The position numbers and the translations under genes were made by a program. A model generated the notes under the pieces. It did no database searches. It saw only the letters and a program-made list of their open reading frames with translations, and was not told the origin of the DNA. Shown here one piece after another: positions 44,929 to 59,209 of a stretch of DNA of 64,000 bases (its first letter is position 1; every line of letters starts with the position of its first letter). Source of the stretch: Artemisia argyi (Eukaryota; Streptophyta; Magnoliopsida; Asterales; Asteraceae); the NCBI GenBank assembly GCA_030686995.1, contig CM060696.1, forward strand, positions 11,693,987 through 11,757,986, in the 5' to 3' direction.

Positions 44929-46338
44929 TGATGAGGCGAAAAATGATCCGTTTTTAGGGGGTCATTTAAGCCCGAATCCGAATTTATTTGATCAAATATT
45001 GCCCTAAATCGTTCCTTTTGTGATTTTAGGTACTTGGAGAGTGAATTCTGGAAAAGAAGCCATTTTGGACGTTTTTGGAGCATAAAAGTGAAGAAAACGG
45101 CAAAGTATCAATTTTCCATGCTGAAGACACTAGGTGACGGCGTCAAGAGTTACACCTTGACGGCGTAAGACATCAAGAATAAAATACCGTAGGTGGTGAC
45201 GGCGTCAAAAGCCATCCTGACGGCGTCAAAAGTCCCAAGAATAAAATACCGTAGGTGGTGACGGCGTCACACAGGCAGTCACAAGGAGATCAAGGCCGTC
45301 CGAGGAAGAATTTGGCGGCGAGGTGACGGCGTCACAAGCTTGTCTTGACGCCGTCAGACCAGTTTTCCTATATATAGTTTTCTAGTTTTTTCATTAAAAA
45401 AAAGAGAAGTTTTGGAGAAACCCTAAAGACGAATTTGGGTGAACTTTTACAGGTTTTTCAAGGGTTCCAAACCCTTGATACCTTGCATTGTAATTGAGAT
45501 AAGTATTCTTCTAATTCAATCAATATGTCTATGTGTTGGTTGTCTATATCTTGTTCTTGTCTCAATTCAATTATGCTAGGCTAGATCTCTTTTGTGTTTG
45601 CTTAGATCTAATGAAACCTAGATATTGATTATGTGTTGATTACTTGTTTATTCTTGTTGTGGATGAATGATTTTATATGTTAGGCTTAAGAGAACTGGCA
45701 TATCTCCAAATGGTAACATGCTTGAACGTCTTAAGAAACATGAACCAAGGCGTACTAGGTCTTTATTGGTTGTATTTAATGCATGAGCCACTGTTTACAA
45801 TCCCTATAGTTGTGTTGGGTCATGGTGTAGGAGGAGATAAGAGCTCATAGAATTGGGGAGTTATGTATGCCACCCCATGAATGGTATTAAGGAATACAAT
45901 CCGTCATCCATGCAATTATAACAAGTAATTAACATGTAAAAGATATCTAGGGAGTAATGAAGTCTAAGTAAACACATTTTCTCCAATTACTGCTCACAAC
46001 CTTAGTATAATTAGTTTATTTTCATTTTTAGTATTTTATTTTGATTGCATCTTAGCTTTGGGTTAGTTGAATAGCAACTAATTCCGCCCACTCCTTCAAA
46101 ACCCGAGATTTTACTTGCTTTCATAAAAACATAAAAATACGAAAATAATCATCCCTCACCTTTAGAACTAGTAAATTAGGCTTTCTAATCCTAGCGACAC
46201 TATTCCTAAGCTGAACGATCAATCCCCCGGTACTTGTCACTATACTATACTACAACGATCAGGTACACTGCCTGGTGGGGGTTGTAAGCTTCTCGAGATC
46301 CCTCGAGAGGTAAAGCAAGGTGCGATTCCCACGCATCA
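44929..46338 (+). repeat. 3' LTR of C2
   Basis: Matches 39710-41119 with roughly 18 differences counted by eye. It ends GATTCCCACGCATCA followed by the GCAAG target copy. Confidence 0.92.
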
Positions 46339-48214
46339 GCAAGAGATTGATACTCGCTCCCAAATCGGCAAGAGCATTCTTGATTGATAGAGGTCCTATG
46401 GAGCAAGGCAGGGTGAAGCTGCCCGGATCGTCTACCTTCTTTGGTAGCCCTCGGTGGGTCACCACTGAGCATTCTTCCCCCAGGGTCACAAGACCCTTGA
46501 GTTTCTTCCGGTTAGCAAGTAGTTTTTTAAAGTATGTGCTATACTTTGGCATGTGATAGCAAGCATCAAGGAGAGGTATGGTGACAACCGAGTCTTTTAG
46601 GTAAGACAGGAATCTCTTGTTATCATTCTCAGTTTTCTGGTTCCTTAATCGGGACGGAAACGGGATTCTCACAGGTTGGTTAGGTAGGGTTGATGGGGAA
46701 GGGGTCGTCAAGGGCGGTTGGTAGGGGATATTACCGCCGACATCCTCCTTCTCCTCCCCAGGTGTGTTTGGATCGGGGGTGATGGGGGACGAGTTTGGGT
46801 AAGGAGGGTCCTTGGTTGTTGTTCCAGCTCGAGTGGTTATCGCGAGCATGGGGTCTTTTTTGCTTACAAATGGCGTTTCAAGATTATCTAGGGCTGAGTT
46901 AAGCTTGTTGAAAAATTCTCCAATATCTTCCTGCTGCTCGTCGAAAAGCTCATTAAGACCTTTCATTTGCAAGCCTTTTTCTTGAGTGAAGTGACCAAGG
47001 TCATCTTCAAAAGTGCTCCTGATTTTGAATTCAGGGCCTTCCTCCCCTTCTCTTCTCTTTACCAGATTTCCCCAAAGGGTGTAATCGTCATTTTGGTAAA
47101 AAGGCAAAAGGGAGGGATCAGCATAAATGTCCCCTCCTGACAAGCATGCATGTTCAGTAGTGGCTGCTCCTCCGCATTCCTCTACCTCATGCGGGCCCCC
47201 ACAGTAATCGCAGATCAAGTAAGGATTCGACAGCTGTTTAGATAATTGCGATCCAGCTAGGTATTCCACTCTTTTGTGAATTTTTCTCAAACGATCCGAG
47301 GTGATTTCAGAAATGCTAACAGTCGACTCAGGTTCATCCCAAGTGTCATCCTGGTCTTGAGCACATTCTTCAATCCTATCCCATCCTTCCTCGGCACTAA
47401 GATTGGCCAATCTTCCTTTTCTAGATTGGTTAATTCCGTTTCGGTCGTTAGAGGAGATATTATCGTAGAAGATTTGGACCAAGAGCCAAAGCTCAATGCC
47501 ATGATGGGGAACTTGCCTTATTAAATCTTTGAATCTAGTCCACGATTTATGGAAGGGTTCATCCTTCCCCTTCCGGAAACGGAGGATCCTATCTCTAAAT
47601 GCTGAGGTTTTTCCAGGTGGAAAGAACTTCTCATAGAACTTGGATATGAGTTGCTCCCATGTGAAAATAGATTCAGAAGGGAGTTTGTCATACCATTCTT
47701 GGGCTTTTTCATATAAGGTGAAAGGAAAGAATCGCAATCGGGATGTGTCTCTAGTAGCCCCATCCGTATGGAGGGTGTCTACTATTTTCAGGAAGTCCTT
47801 GATGTGTTGGATTGGATCTTCCTCATCTATTCCGCGAAACTTACACACATTTTTGACAAGCCAAACATCGTTCGCATGCAAGACCTCATTGGTGTGTTCG
47901 TTTGGGTAGACAATGGCGTTTGAGAAGCCACAAGAGGTTGGGGAGGAGTAGTCCTTAAGGCGCTTAGGAATGGGGGTTGCGGGGGTACTCATCTCGTCGT
48001 TGGGTTGGGAGCTAGGGGTTGTGACATGATTTTCTGAATTTTCTTCAGAAAGAGGTGCATCAAAATCGATGGCAACGCTAGATGGTTCAGAAGTTGAGTG
48101 ATATTGTCTCAATCTATGCATTTCTCTTTCGGGTTCCGCATAAGGCAAGACCAGGTTTCGAGTGGAACTACGACTCCTAGTGATCCTAAGGCTAAAGGAT
48201 TTGTCGTTTGCCAT
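46339..48214 (-). pseudogene. C1 gag and protease N-terminus
   Basis: The start is ATG at 48214 ('MANDKSFSLRITRSRSS'). The open frame extends to 48325, but that part is T-rich leader. Gag core is at about residues 115-270 ('VCKFRGIDEEDPIQHI', 'RFFPFTLYEKAQEWYDKLP', 'FRDRILRFRKGKDEPF'). A CCHC-type knuckle 'CDYCGGPHEVEEC' follows, then a Pro-rich linker and the protease with catalytic Asp-Leu-Gly (Asp codon 46366-46364; 'ADLGASINLL'). The frame is intact up to the C2 insertion. Skipping C2 and one GCAAG copy, the next codon falls exactly in the frame of 39709 downward, so gag and pol formed one continuous frame. Confidence 0.9.
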
Positions 48215-48391
48215 GATGGCAGGTGGTGAAGAGTTACGAACAAAGGCACAAAGAAATAGATAGACTAAAGAGAACCTAAAAATTAAAAAAAAAAAAAAAA
48301 ATCTTACTAGAAAGGAATCTAGCAAGTAGACCTAATAAAAAGAAATTCTAACCTAGACAATAACTATTCCCCGGCAGCGGCGCCAAAAACT
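48215..48391 (-). other. C1 leader and primer binding site
   Basis: In element sense, AGTTTTTGGCGCCGCTGCCGGGG follows the 5' LTR (TGGCGCC at 48385-48379), then a T-rich leader to the gag ATG. The C1 primer site matches the tRNA-Asp-type sequence better than C2 and C3, which read GCAGCCCGGGG. Confidence 0.85.
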
Positions 48392-49800
48392 TGATACGTG
48401 GGAATCGCACCAGGCATTACCTCTCAAGGGATCTTGAGAAGCTTACAACCCCCACCAGGCAGTGTACCTGATCGTTGGAGCATAGTATAGTGACAAGTAC
48501 CGGGGGATTGATCGTTCAGCTTAGCAATAGTGTTGCTAGGATTAGAAAGCCTAAATACTAGTTCTAAAGGTGAGGGATGATTATTTTTGTATTTTATATT
48601 TTTTTAGAAAGCAATTAAAAATCTCGGGTTTGAAGGATTTGGGCGGAATTAGTTGCTAATCAACTAACCCATTACTAAAGATGCAATCAAAATAAAATAC
48701 TAGAAATGAAAATAAACTAAATTATACTAAAGTTGTGAGCAATAAGTGGAGAAAATGTGTTTACTTAGATTTCACTACTCGCTAGACATCTTTTACACAT
48801 TAATTACTTGTTATAATTGCATGGATGACGGATCGTATTCCTTAATACCATTCATGGGGTGGCACACTTAACTCCCCAATTCTATGAGCTCTTATCTCCT
48901 CCTACACCATGCCCAGCACAACTATAGGGATTTTAAACAGTGGCTCATGCATTAAATACAACCAATAAAGACCTAGTGCGCGTCAGTTTATGTTTCTTAA
49001 GACGTTCAAGCATGTTACCAATTGGAGATCTGCCAGTTTTCTTAAGCCTAACATATAAATCATTCATCCAAGACAAGTATAAACAAGTAATCAACACATA
49101 ATTAACATCTAGGTTTCATTAGATCCAAGCAAACACAAGATAGATCTAGCCTAGCATGATGGAATTAAGACAAGAACAAGATATAGACAACCAACACATA
49201 GACATATTGATTGAATTAAAAGAACACTTATCTCAATTACACATGAAAGGTATCAAGGGCTTGGAACCCTTGGAAAACCTGTAAAATTTGCACCAAGTTC
49301 GTACTTAGGGTTTCTCCAAAACTTCTCCTTTTTTTAAATGTGAAAATTAGAAAACTATATATAAGAAAAGGGGTCTGACGGCGTCAAGACCAAGCTTGTG
49401 ACGCCGTCACCTCGCCGCCAAAACTATTCTCGGACTGCCTTGATCTACATTTGACGCCGTCAAAACGTAATCATTTCCAGGCCGTCATGACTTTTACTCT
49501 TGACGCCCTACCTTCGTGACGCCGTCAAATCTCTACTGGATCGTCATGGAATTTTGCTCTTGACGCCGTCAGGGAGTTACTCTTGACGCCGTCACCTACT
49601 GTTCCCAGCATGGAAAATTAAGACTTTGGCGTTTTCTTCACTTTTATGCTCCAAAAACGTCCGAATTGCTTCCTTTTCCAGATTTCTCTCCCAAAGTACC
49701 TAAAATCACAAAAGGAACGATTTAGGGCAATATTTGATTAAATAAATTCGAATTCGGGCTTAAATGACCCCCTAAAAATGGATCATTTTTCGCCTCATCA
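48392..49800 (-). repeat. 5' LTR of C1
   Basis: 1409 bp, nearly identical to 32340-33747. It is followed on the right by the CTTTT target copy. The element-sense TATA box is at 49364-49355. Confidence 0.92.
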
Positions 49801-49867
49801 CTTTTTACTTCGTAGATGGGTTGTTCCGAGAGAAACTCGGGACGGGTTTCTTCTTAGGCTGGGAGGA
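49801..49867 (+). other. Element B 3' leader remnant and polypurine tract
   Basis: This resumes element B after C1. The native pol stop TAG lies at 49813-49815, and GGGAGGA at 49861-49867 immediately precedes the 3' LTR. Confidence 0.8.
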
Positions 49868-53394
<3,527 letters not shown>

Positions 53395-53399
53395 GTACC

Positions 53400-53866
53400 G
53401 TTCATTAACACCTTGACTCTTCACGGATCGACGACCTCTTCCCTGGCCACATCCAAGGCCACCCGATTTGAACTCCAACGCCATAATGTTCACACCGTGT
53501 TGTTTCTCCGTTCCCGACTTTTCCCGTCCGTTTATCCCGCGAACCGGTTAATCTCTCCATTTTCCGGTGACCTACAACCTACCGCCGGATTTAATCACAA
53601 CCCTTTGATCACGACTAACAGCTACGGACCACCTCTATTCATCACTGGTCACCCACGTCGTCTTGAACGGTAATCCCCTCTCCCACATGACAACGTAGTC
53701 CCGAAACACCCTTTCAGTCTCCGTCTTCTGCTGTAAAACAGTCCCGATGAAAGCCCCTGCTGTCTACACTTCCGCTACGATGGCAACCCCACAGCCGAAG
53801 GCTCCTCACCTTCGAAAGTCGACTATCAAACCCACCCTTTAATCGAACGAAGCTCTTGATACCAAA
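53400..53866 (-). other. Element D internal unit 1, right part, with primer site
   Basis: Matches 54477-54941. On the minus strand TGGTATCAAGAGC (53864-53852) directly follows the LTR, a tRNA-Met-type primer site. The rest shows no gag or pol. An open plus-strand frame ('FINTLTLHG.TTSSLATSKATRFELQ' style) appears in both internal units and may be a captured host fragment, but I do not recognise it. Confidence 0.75.
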
Positions 53867-54293
53867 TGTAGGAAATCAGCCCCTTCTTTACCCCAATCAC
53901 ACCACACGAATTCACACTCCACACCTATCAAAATAGCAATCTGATAATACACTTGGTTTTGGAGTTTTCAATGTGTTTAGTATATTACTAAAAGGGAACT
54001 GAGTTCACTGCTTACAAAGAACTACTACCTATTTGTAGACTAAATGCTAATCTATCCTAAAAACTAGGTACATGGATGAACCATTCTTTTAACCAACCCA
54101 ACGTGCACATGCACTTCCATAATACTTGGTCAAACCAAATACCAATTCTACCTAATAATAAAACATACAAATATAAACCATAAGTATCTTCATGGTTCTA
54201 GTGAAGACTTGAAGCTATACTTATTCCATGCAGCCATGCATACGTTAAGCCAAGTTACCGAACCATGACGTGACCCATCAAGATTACCCAACA
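53867..54293 (-). repeat. Element D LTR 2 (shared middle LTR)
   Basis: TGTAGGAAATC to GATTACCCAACA, 427 bp. It is flanked by internal sequence on both sides, so it serves two units. Confidence 0.88.
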
Positions 54294-54941
54294 TTCACCC
54301 CCGTAATCTTGATGATCTTGACCTGAGCTTCTTCCACGGTTTTCTTTCATCACCTCGGCGATTAAGACTTTTCCTGGACACCCGACCTTCACCTTGGTTA
54401 CGTCCAAAATCTTTACATAACCCGAATCAAAATCAACACACTTGTAACATCTCACATGGCATCCCGTTGGAACCGTTCATTAACACCTTGACTCTTCACG
54501 GATTGACGACCTCTTCCCTGGCCACATCCAAAGCCACCCGATTTGAACTCCAACGCCATAATGTTCACACCGTGTTGTTTCTCCGTTCCCGACTTTTCCT
54601 GTCCGTTTATCCCGCGAACCGGTTAATCTCTCCATTTTTCGGTGACCTACAACCTACCGCCGGATTTGATCACAACCCTTTGATCACGACTAACAGCTAC
54701 GGACCACCTATGTTCATCACCGGTCACCCACGTCGTCTTGAACGGTACTCCCCTCTCCCACATGACAACATAGTCCCGAAACACCCTTTCAGTCTTCGTC
54801 TTCTGCTGTAAAACAGTCCCGATGAAAGCCCCTGCTGTCTACACTTCCGCTACGATGGCAGCCCTACACCCGAAGGCTCCTCACCTTAGAAAGTCGACTA
54901 TCAAACCCGCCCTTTAATCGAACGAAGCTCTTGATACCAAA
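54294..54941 (-). other. Element D internal unit 2 (uninterrupted)
   Basis: About 648 bp, the intact version of the unit split by element B. The primer site on the minus strand is at 54939-54927. No gag, protease, RT or integrase is visible. Confidence 0.8.
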
Positions 54942-55368
54942 TCTAGGAAATCAGCCCCTTCTTTACCCCAATCATACCACACGAATTCACACTCCACACC
55001 TATCAAAACAGTAATCTGATAATACACTTGGTTTTGGAGTTTTCAATGTGTTCAGTATATTACTAAAAGGGAACTGAGTTCACTACTTACAAAGAACTAC
55101 TACCTATTTGTAGACTAAATGCTAATCTATCCTAAATACTAGGTACATGGATGAACCATTCTTTTAACCAACCCAACGTGCACATGCACTTCCATAATAC
55201 TTGGTCAAACCAAATACCAATTCTACCTAATAATAAAACATACAAATATAAACCATAAGTATCTTCACGGTTCTAGTGAAGACTTGAAGCTATACTTATT
55301 CCATGCAGCCATGCATATGTTAACCCAAGTTACCGAACCATGATGCGACCCATCAAGATTACCCAACA
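54942..55368 (-). repeat. Element D LTR 3 (outer 5' LTR)
   Basis: 427 bp. The first base pair on the plus strand is TC instead of TG (TCTAGGAAATC), a single change at the terminal dinucleotide. It is followed by the TAGCT target copy. Confidence 0.88.
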
Positions 55369-55930
55369 TAGCTATAATACATTACCTCTTAATCTATCAG
55401 AATGAGTTGGTAAAAAATTATTTTTTACCTTTTGCTTGACTGCTACCCTCTGCAAGAAGAAAACCAATACGTGAAACTGGTTTAATTCACTTGTACATGC
55501 ATCATTTCTGACCCGAGTAATTTCCAGCAGTGGTGTGGTCATTGTTGCCATAGAATAAGGTTGGATATCCAATGTAGGTATAGGATGGTACCTGTACGCA
55601 CATGTGTTAGCAGCTTCTTGAGGCATTGGACAGCAAGAAATTAAAGAATAACTGAATATGTACTTACATGTATTGGCAGTTCATTTTGCAACCCAGCATC
55701 GATCATGCGTCACATCGTTTTTAGATCGGCTTTTATTCCCTTCCGGTTTGCAATACAAACGCAGGGCTGCAAAATATTATGCAACCCAGAGTCGTTGACA
55801 CAACAAAAAAGAGTTGAAAGTTGTATAGAACAAAAATGCAGGTAAACATAAGAAAATACGTAGACAATGATGGTCACCTTGAGCAGGCGTACCGAACTAA
55901 AAGTGATCCAGTTTAAAGCTCGCATGAAAC
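55369..55930 (-). pseudogene. Decayed multi-exon host sequence
   Basis: The minus strand shows exon-like pieces between good splice signals: ...TTTTGCAG/CCCTGCG (near 55770), ATACAT/GTAAGTAC (near 55665), GTGCGTACAG/GTACCATCC (near 55590) and CTTCTTGCAG/AGGGTAGC (near 55450). Reading across them gives a short peptide ('MIDAGLQNELPIHV', then 'PSYTYIGYPTLFYG') preceded by an in-frame TGA. I do not recognise the family. Element D inserted into what looks like an intron. Confidence 0.35.
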
Positions 55931-56096
55931 TACGTTGCTCCTACAACTATTACATTATCAACTTTAGTAGCAGCTATATGATATAGTTTTGTGTATGTTT
56001 TCACAAAGCTGCATTATAAAATATTTTGCCATATTCACTTTGCTTACCCGCTTATCTAAAAGGACGGAGCACAATCCTGTTGGATTCGGATTTGTA

Positions 56097-56409
56097 TCAG
56101 GCGCATTTCTTGATGTCCATTTTCGGTGGCCACTGAGTTGGATGATCTACGCCTAGTGTCACCAAATTGAAGGTCGATTTGTGAAGCGTTGGACCTGTAA
56201 TGATGTCAACACAAAAAGTAAGGTCAAAAGCAAACCAAAGATTACCTACATTATCCAAGACAATAACTACCAACCTTATTACATACCTTCGTGGACCGCT
56301 GGCTGCCTCCTTTTGTGTAAATCGTAAGCAGTGCAACATTGAACTGTTAAATACCGTTTGCTTCTTTGTGGTTGGCTCCTGTCCCTTTTTTTTAAATCCT
56401 CTTTACAGC
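56097..56409 (-). CDS. Two-exon hypothetical host coding region
   Basis: Exons 56409-56287 and 56194-56097 are inferred from TTGGTTACAG/GC, GAAG/GTATGT and CATTACAG/GTCC. The frame stays open across the junction (phase 1) and ends at TGA 56099-56097. A possible first exon ends ATGAATCAACTCAG/GTATGG near 56573, but joining it gives conflicting phase. The product is short and basic ('KKRDRSQPQRSKRYL', then 'VDHPTQWPPKMDIKK') and unrecognised. Element C3 lies ~50 bp upstream of that candidate first exon. Confidence 0.35.
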
Positions 56410-56622
56410 CTGTAACCAAACAATTTCACAACTTTTACAATCACCATACAAAACAACAAATTAAACCCCAAAACATAATTTTTTCCGGCCAAAAATAAAA
56501 AACTCTTATCCACACATACAAAAATTCGCAAATTTTTAAAGGGAAAAAAAGGAAAAACTCCATACCTGAGTTGATTCATTTCAAAAGACTATAAAAAACA
56601 TGGCAAGATGAAATAACCAAAA

Positions 56623-58027
56623 TGATGAGGCGAAAAATGATCCGTTTTTAGGGGGTCATTTAAGCCCGAATCCGAATTTATTTGATCAAATATTGCCCTA
56701 AATCGTTCCTTTTGTGATTTTAGGTGTTTGGAGAGTGAATTCTGGAAAAGAGGCTATTTTGGACGTTTTTGGAGCATAAAGTGAAGAAAACAACAAAGTA
56801 CCAAATCCAAGCTGGAATTACAAGGTGACAGCGTCAAGGATTTACTCTTGACGGCGTCAGAAAGGATGAATATTTTACCGAAGGTTGTGAAGGCGTCAGA
56901 TGAAGAGATGACGGCGTCAAAGTGACCAAGATTAATTTACCGAGGGTGGTGACGGCGTCACATAGGCCGTCACGATTGGATCTAGGGCGTCCGAGGAAGT
57001 ATATGGCGGCGAGTTGACGGCGTCAGATTTTACTCTTGACGCCGTCAGGACGATTTTCCTATATATAGTTTTCTAGTTTTTTCATTAAAGGGAGAGAAGT
57101 TTTGGTGAAACCCTAAAGACGATTTTGGTGCCTCTTTTACAGGTTTTTCAAGGGTTCCAAACCCTTGAGACCTTGCATTGTAATTGAGATAAGTATACTC
57201 TTAATTCAATCAATATGTCTATGTGTTGGTTGTCTATCTTTTGTTCTTATCTTAATTCTACTATGCTAGGCTAAATTTCCTTTGTGTTTGCTTAGATCTA
57301 ATGAAACCTAGATGTTGATTATGTGTTGATTACTTGTCTATTCTTGTTTTGAATGAATGATATTATATGTTAGGCTTAAGAAAACTGGCAGATCTCCAAA
57401 TGGTAACATGCTTGAACGTCTTAAGAAACATGAACCGAGGCGTACTAGGTCTTTATTGGTTGTATTTAATGCATGAGCCACTGTTTACAATCCCTATAGT
57501 TGTGCTGGGTCATGGTGTAGGAGGAGATAAGAGCTCATAGAGTTGGGGAGTTATGTATGCCACTCCACGAATGGTATTAAGGAATACAACCCGTCATTCA
57601 TACAAGTGTAACAAGTAATTAACATGTAAAAGATATCTAGGGAGTAATGAAGTCTAAGTAAACACAATTTCTCCAACCACTGCTCACAACCTTAGTTTAA
57701 TATTAGTTTAATTTCATTTTCATTAGTTAATTAGTTATATAATAGTTTTTGGGTTAGTTGATTAGCAACTAATTCCGCCCACTCCTTCAAAACCCGAGAT
57801 TTTACTTGCTTTCATAAAATATAAAAACACAAAAATAATCATCTTCCATCTCTAGAACTATTAATTAGGCATTCTAATCCTAGCGACACTATTCCTAAGC
57901 TGAACGATCAATCCCCCGGTACTTGTCACTATACTATACTACAACGATCAGGTACACTGCCTGGTGGGGGTTGTAAGCCTCGCGAGATCCCTCGAGAGGT
58001 AAAGCAAGGTGCGATTCCCACGCATCA
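56623..58027 (+). repeat. 5' LTR of C3
   Basis: TGATGAGGCG to CCCACGCATCA. It has five perfect and two degenerate TGACGSCGTCA palindromes at 56826-57047 and a TATA box at 57060-57067. It is closer to C2 than to C1 LTRs in the right half. Confidence 0.93.
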
Positions 58028-58052
58028 AGTTTTTGGCGCCGCAGCCCGGGGA
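58028..58052 (+). other. Primer binding site of C3
   Basis: AGTTTTTGGCGCCGCAGCCCGGGG, identical to that of C2, with TGGCGCC at 58034-58040. Confidence 0.8.
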
Positions 58053-58210
58053 ATAGTTATTGTCTAGGTTAGGATTTCTTTTTATTAGGTCTACTTGCTA
58101 GATTCCTTTCTAGTAAGATTTTATTTTTATTTTTAGGTCTTCTTTAGTCTATCTTATTTCTTTGTGCATTTGTTAGTAAATTAAACTCATTGACTATTCC
58201 GTTGACCATT

Positions 58211-59209
58211 ATGGAAAACGCGAATCCACCCCTTTCCCCTAGTGAAGTAGCTGTGTTACGTGAACAAATTGAGAGTGAGATTAGGGAGCTTAGAGAGCTT
58301 AATAGGTTGATCAAGATTGAACTCAAACATACGTTTAGCGACCTAGCAACCGTCTTGTATTCAAATAAGGACCTAGGGCCTGATGACTTTGTGAGTGTTA
58401 TTAAGAGACCAGAAGAGGAAATGGATCCGAGGCTTAACGACCACTTTAACCTATACCCCACTAAGGAGGAGATTGCATACTATAATAACCTTATTGATAA
58501 CCCGCGATCTCCCTTCGCCATAATTGAACCTAAGATCAAGAGAGGCGATCCTAAGAGCGCTAAGATACCATGTATGATTGGATATAAGCACATTAGCAAT
58601 GCTTACATTGACTTTAAATCTCCAATCAACATTATGTCCTCAACGGTTTATAATGATATAGTGAACATAAGACTTGAACCTAGAAGGGATCCCAAGTACC
58701 CTGGTGGAGTTTGTAACTTTGTCGGGAGAGTCAAAGGTTTATGTGTCTTTGTTGGTAATTTCACTTTTGTCACCGACTTTATGGTTGTGGAGGATCTTGC
58801 TAATGTTATTGATTGTCGATTATCCAATGTTGTGTTTGGCAAACCATTTGTTGAGGAGTCTAAGTTAGAATATGATGAGGTAGAGGGCACGATTCGATTT
58901 GCAAGCAACACCGATAGTATCACTTATAGGATGCCCAATAAGATGAAAGAATTCCGCTTTATATCTCGTTTTGATCAGGATAATGTTGGTGCTTTTGAGG
59001 ATATTGATAAGGAGGATAAGAAAAAGGGCATGGACTATGTATGGGAAAAAAGGAGTCTTTACTACAAAAATTGCTTGGCCCTTGGGCCAAGGTATAAAGT
59101 TGATGAAGAGTTTGCCCGAGCAATGATGGGGGCGATAGAGAAAAAGGTGATTGGTTTCTACAAGGAATATTTACAATCGGAGAATGGAACCAATGATGAA
59201 ATCACGTAG
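58211..59209 (+). CDS. C3 ORF: coiled-coil plus retropepsin-like protein
   Basis: An intact 332-residue frame starts from the ATG at 58211 ('MENANPPLSPSEV'), sharing its first seven residues with the C2 ORF. Residues ~12-45 are a predicted coiled coil ('REQIESEIRELRELNRLIK'). Residues ~117-225 resemble an LTR-element aspartic protease: 'YIDFKSPINIMSSTVY' stands where C1 has 'LADLGASINLLP', and 'SNVVFGKPFVEES' stands where C1 has 'VPIILGRPFLATA'. The catalytic Asp (about residue 134) is present, but the Gly of Asp-x-Gly is Lys, so activity is doubtful. The C-terminus is charged. Function is unknown; similar ORFs occur in other plant genomes as far as I recall, under misleading names. Confidence 0.7.
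   Translation: MENANPPLSPSEVAVLREQIESEIRELRELNRLIKIELKHTFSDLATVLYSNKDLGPDDFVSVIKRPEEEMDPRLNDHFNLYPTKEEIAYYNNLIDNPRSPFAIIEPKIKRGDPKSAKIPCMIGYKHISNAYIDFKSPINIMSSTVYNDIVNIRLEPRRDPKYPGGVCNFVGRVKGLCVFVGNFTFVTDFMVVEDLANVIDCRLSNVVFGKPFVEESKLEYDEVEGTIRFASNTDSITYRMPNKMKEFRFISRFDQDNVGAFEDIDKEDKKKGMDYVWEKRSLYYKNCLALGPRYKVDEEFARAMMGAIEKKVIGFYKEYLQSENGTNDEIT

Larger units (their letters stand above)
39710..46338 (+). mobile_element. Element C2: non-autonomous Athila-like element with a partial-gag ORF
   Basis: LTRs are 39710-41119 and 44929-46338 (both 1410 bp, about 1.3% different by eye). Perfect GCAAG duplications lie at 39705-39709 and 46339-46343. It carries a TGGCGCC primer site, a single ORF and a 3' region related to C1. 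There is no protease, RT or integrase, so it would need proteins supplied in trans. It lies in the opposite orientation to its host C1 and splits the C1 protease. Confidence 0.92.
32340..49800 (-). mobile_element. Element C1: Athila-like Ty3/gypsy element (minus strand), interrupted by C2
   Basis: LTRs are 32340-33747 (3') and 48392-49800 (5'), with perfect CTTTT duplications at 32335-32339 and 49801-49805. It has a tRNA-Asp-like primer site, one gag-protease-RT-RNase H-integrase frame and a ~2.5-kb 3' non-coding region. The lineage is called Athila-like from the TGGCGCC primer site, the 'DYCGGPHEVEEC' knuckle, the Asp-Leu-Gly protease and the conserved AGCGCTTCTTGGGAGGCAACCCA just after pol. 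No envelope-like ORF is seen. Three defects are visible: the C2 insertion, one stop and one frameshift. Confidence 0.9.

Noticed and set aside
44929..49800. Treating LTRs at 44929 and 48392 as one element's pair
   Set aside because: They are in opposite orientation, and target duplications pair 39710 with 44929 (GCAAG) and 32340 with 48392 (CTTTT).
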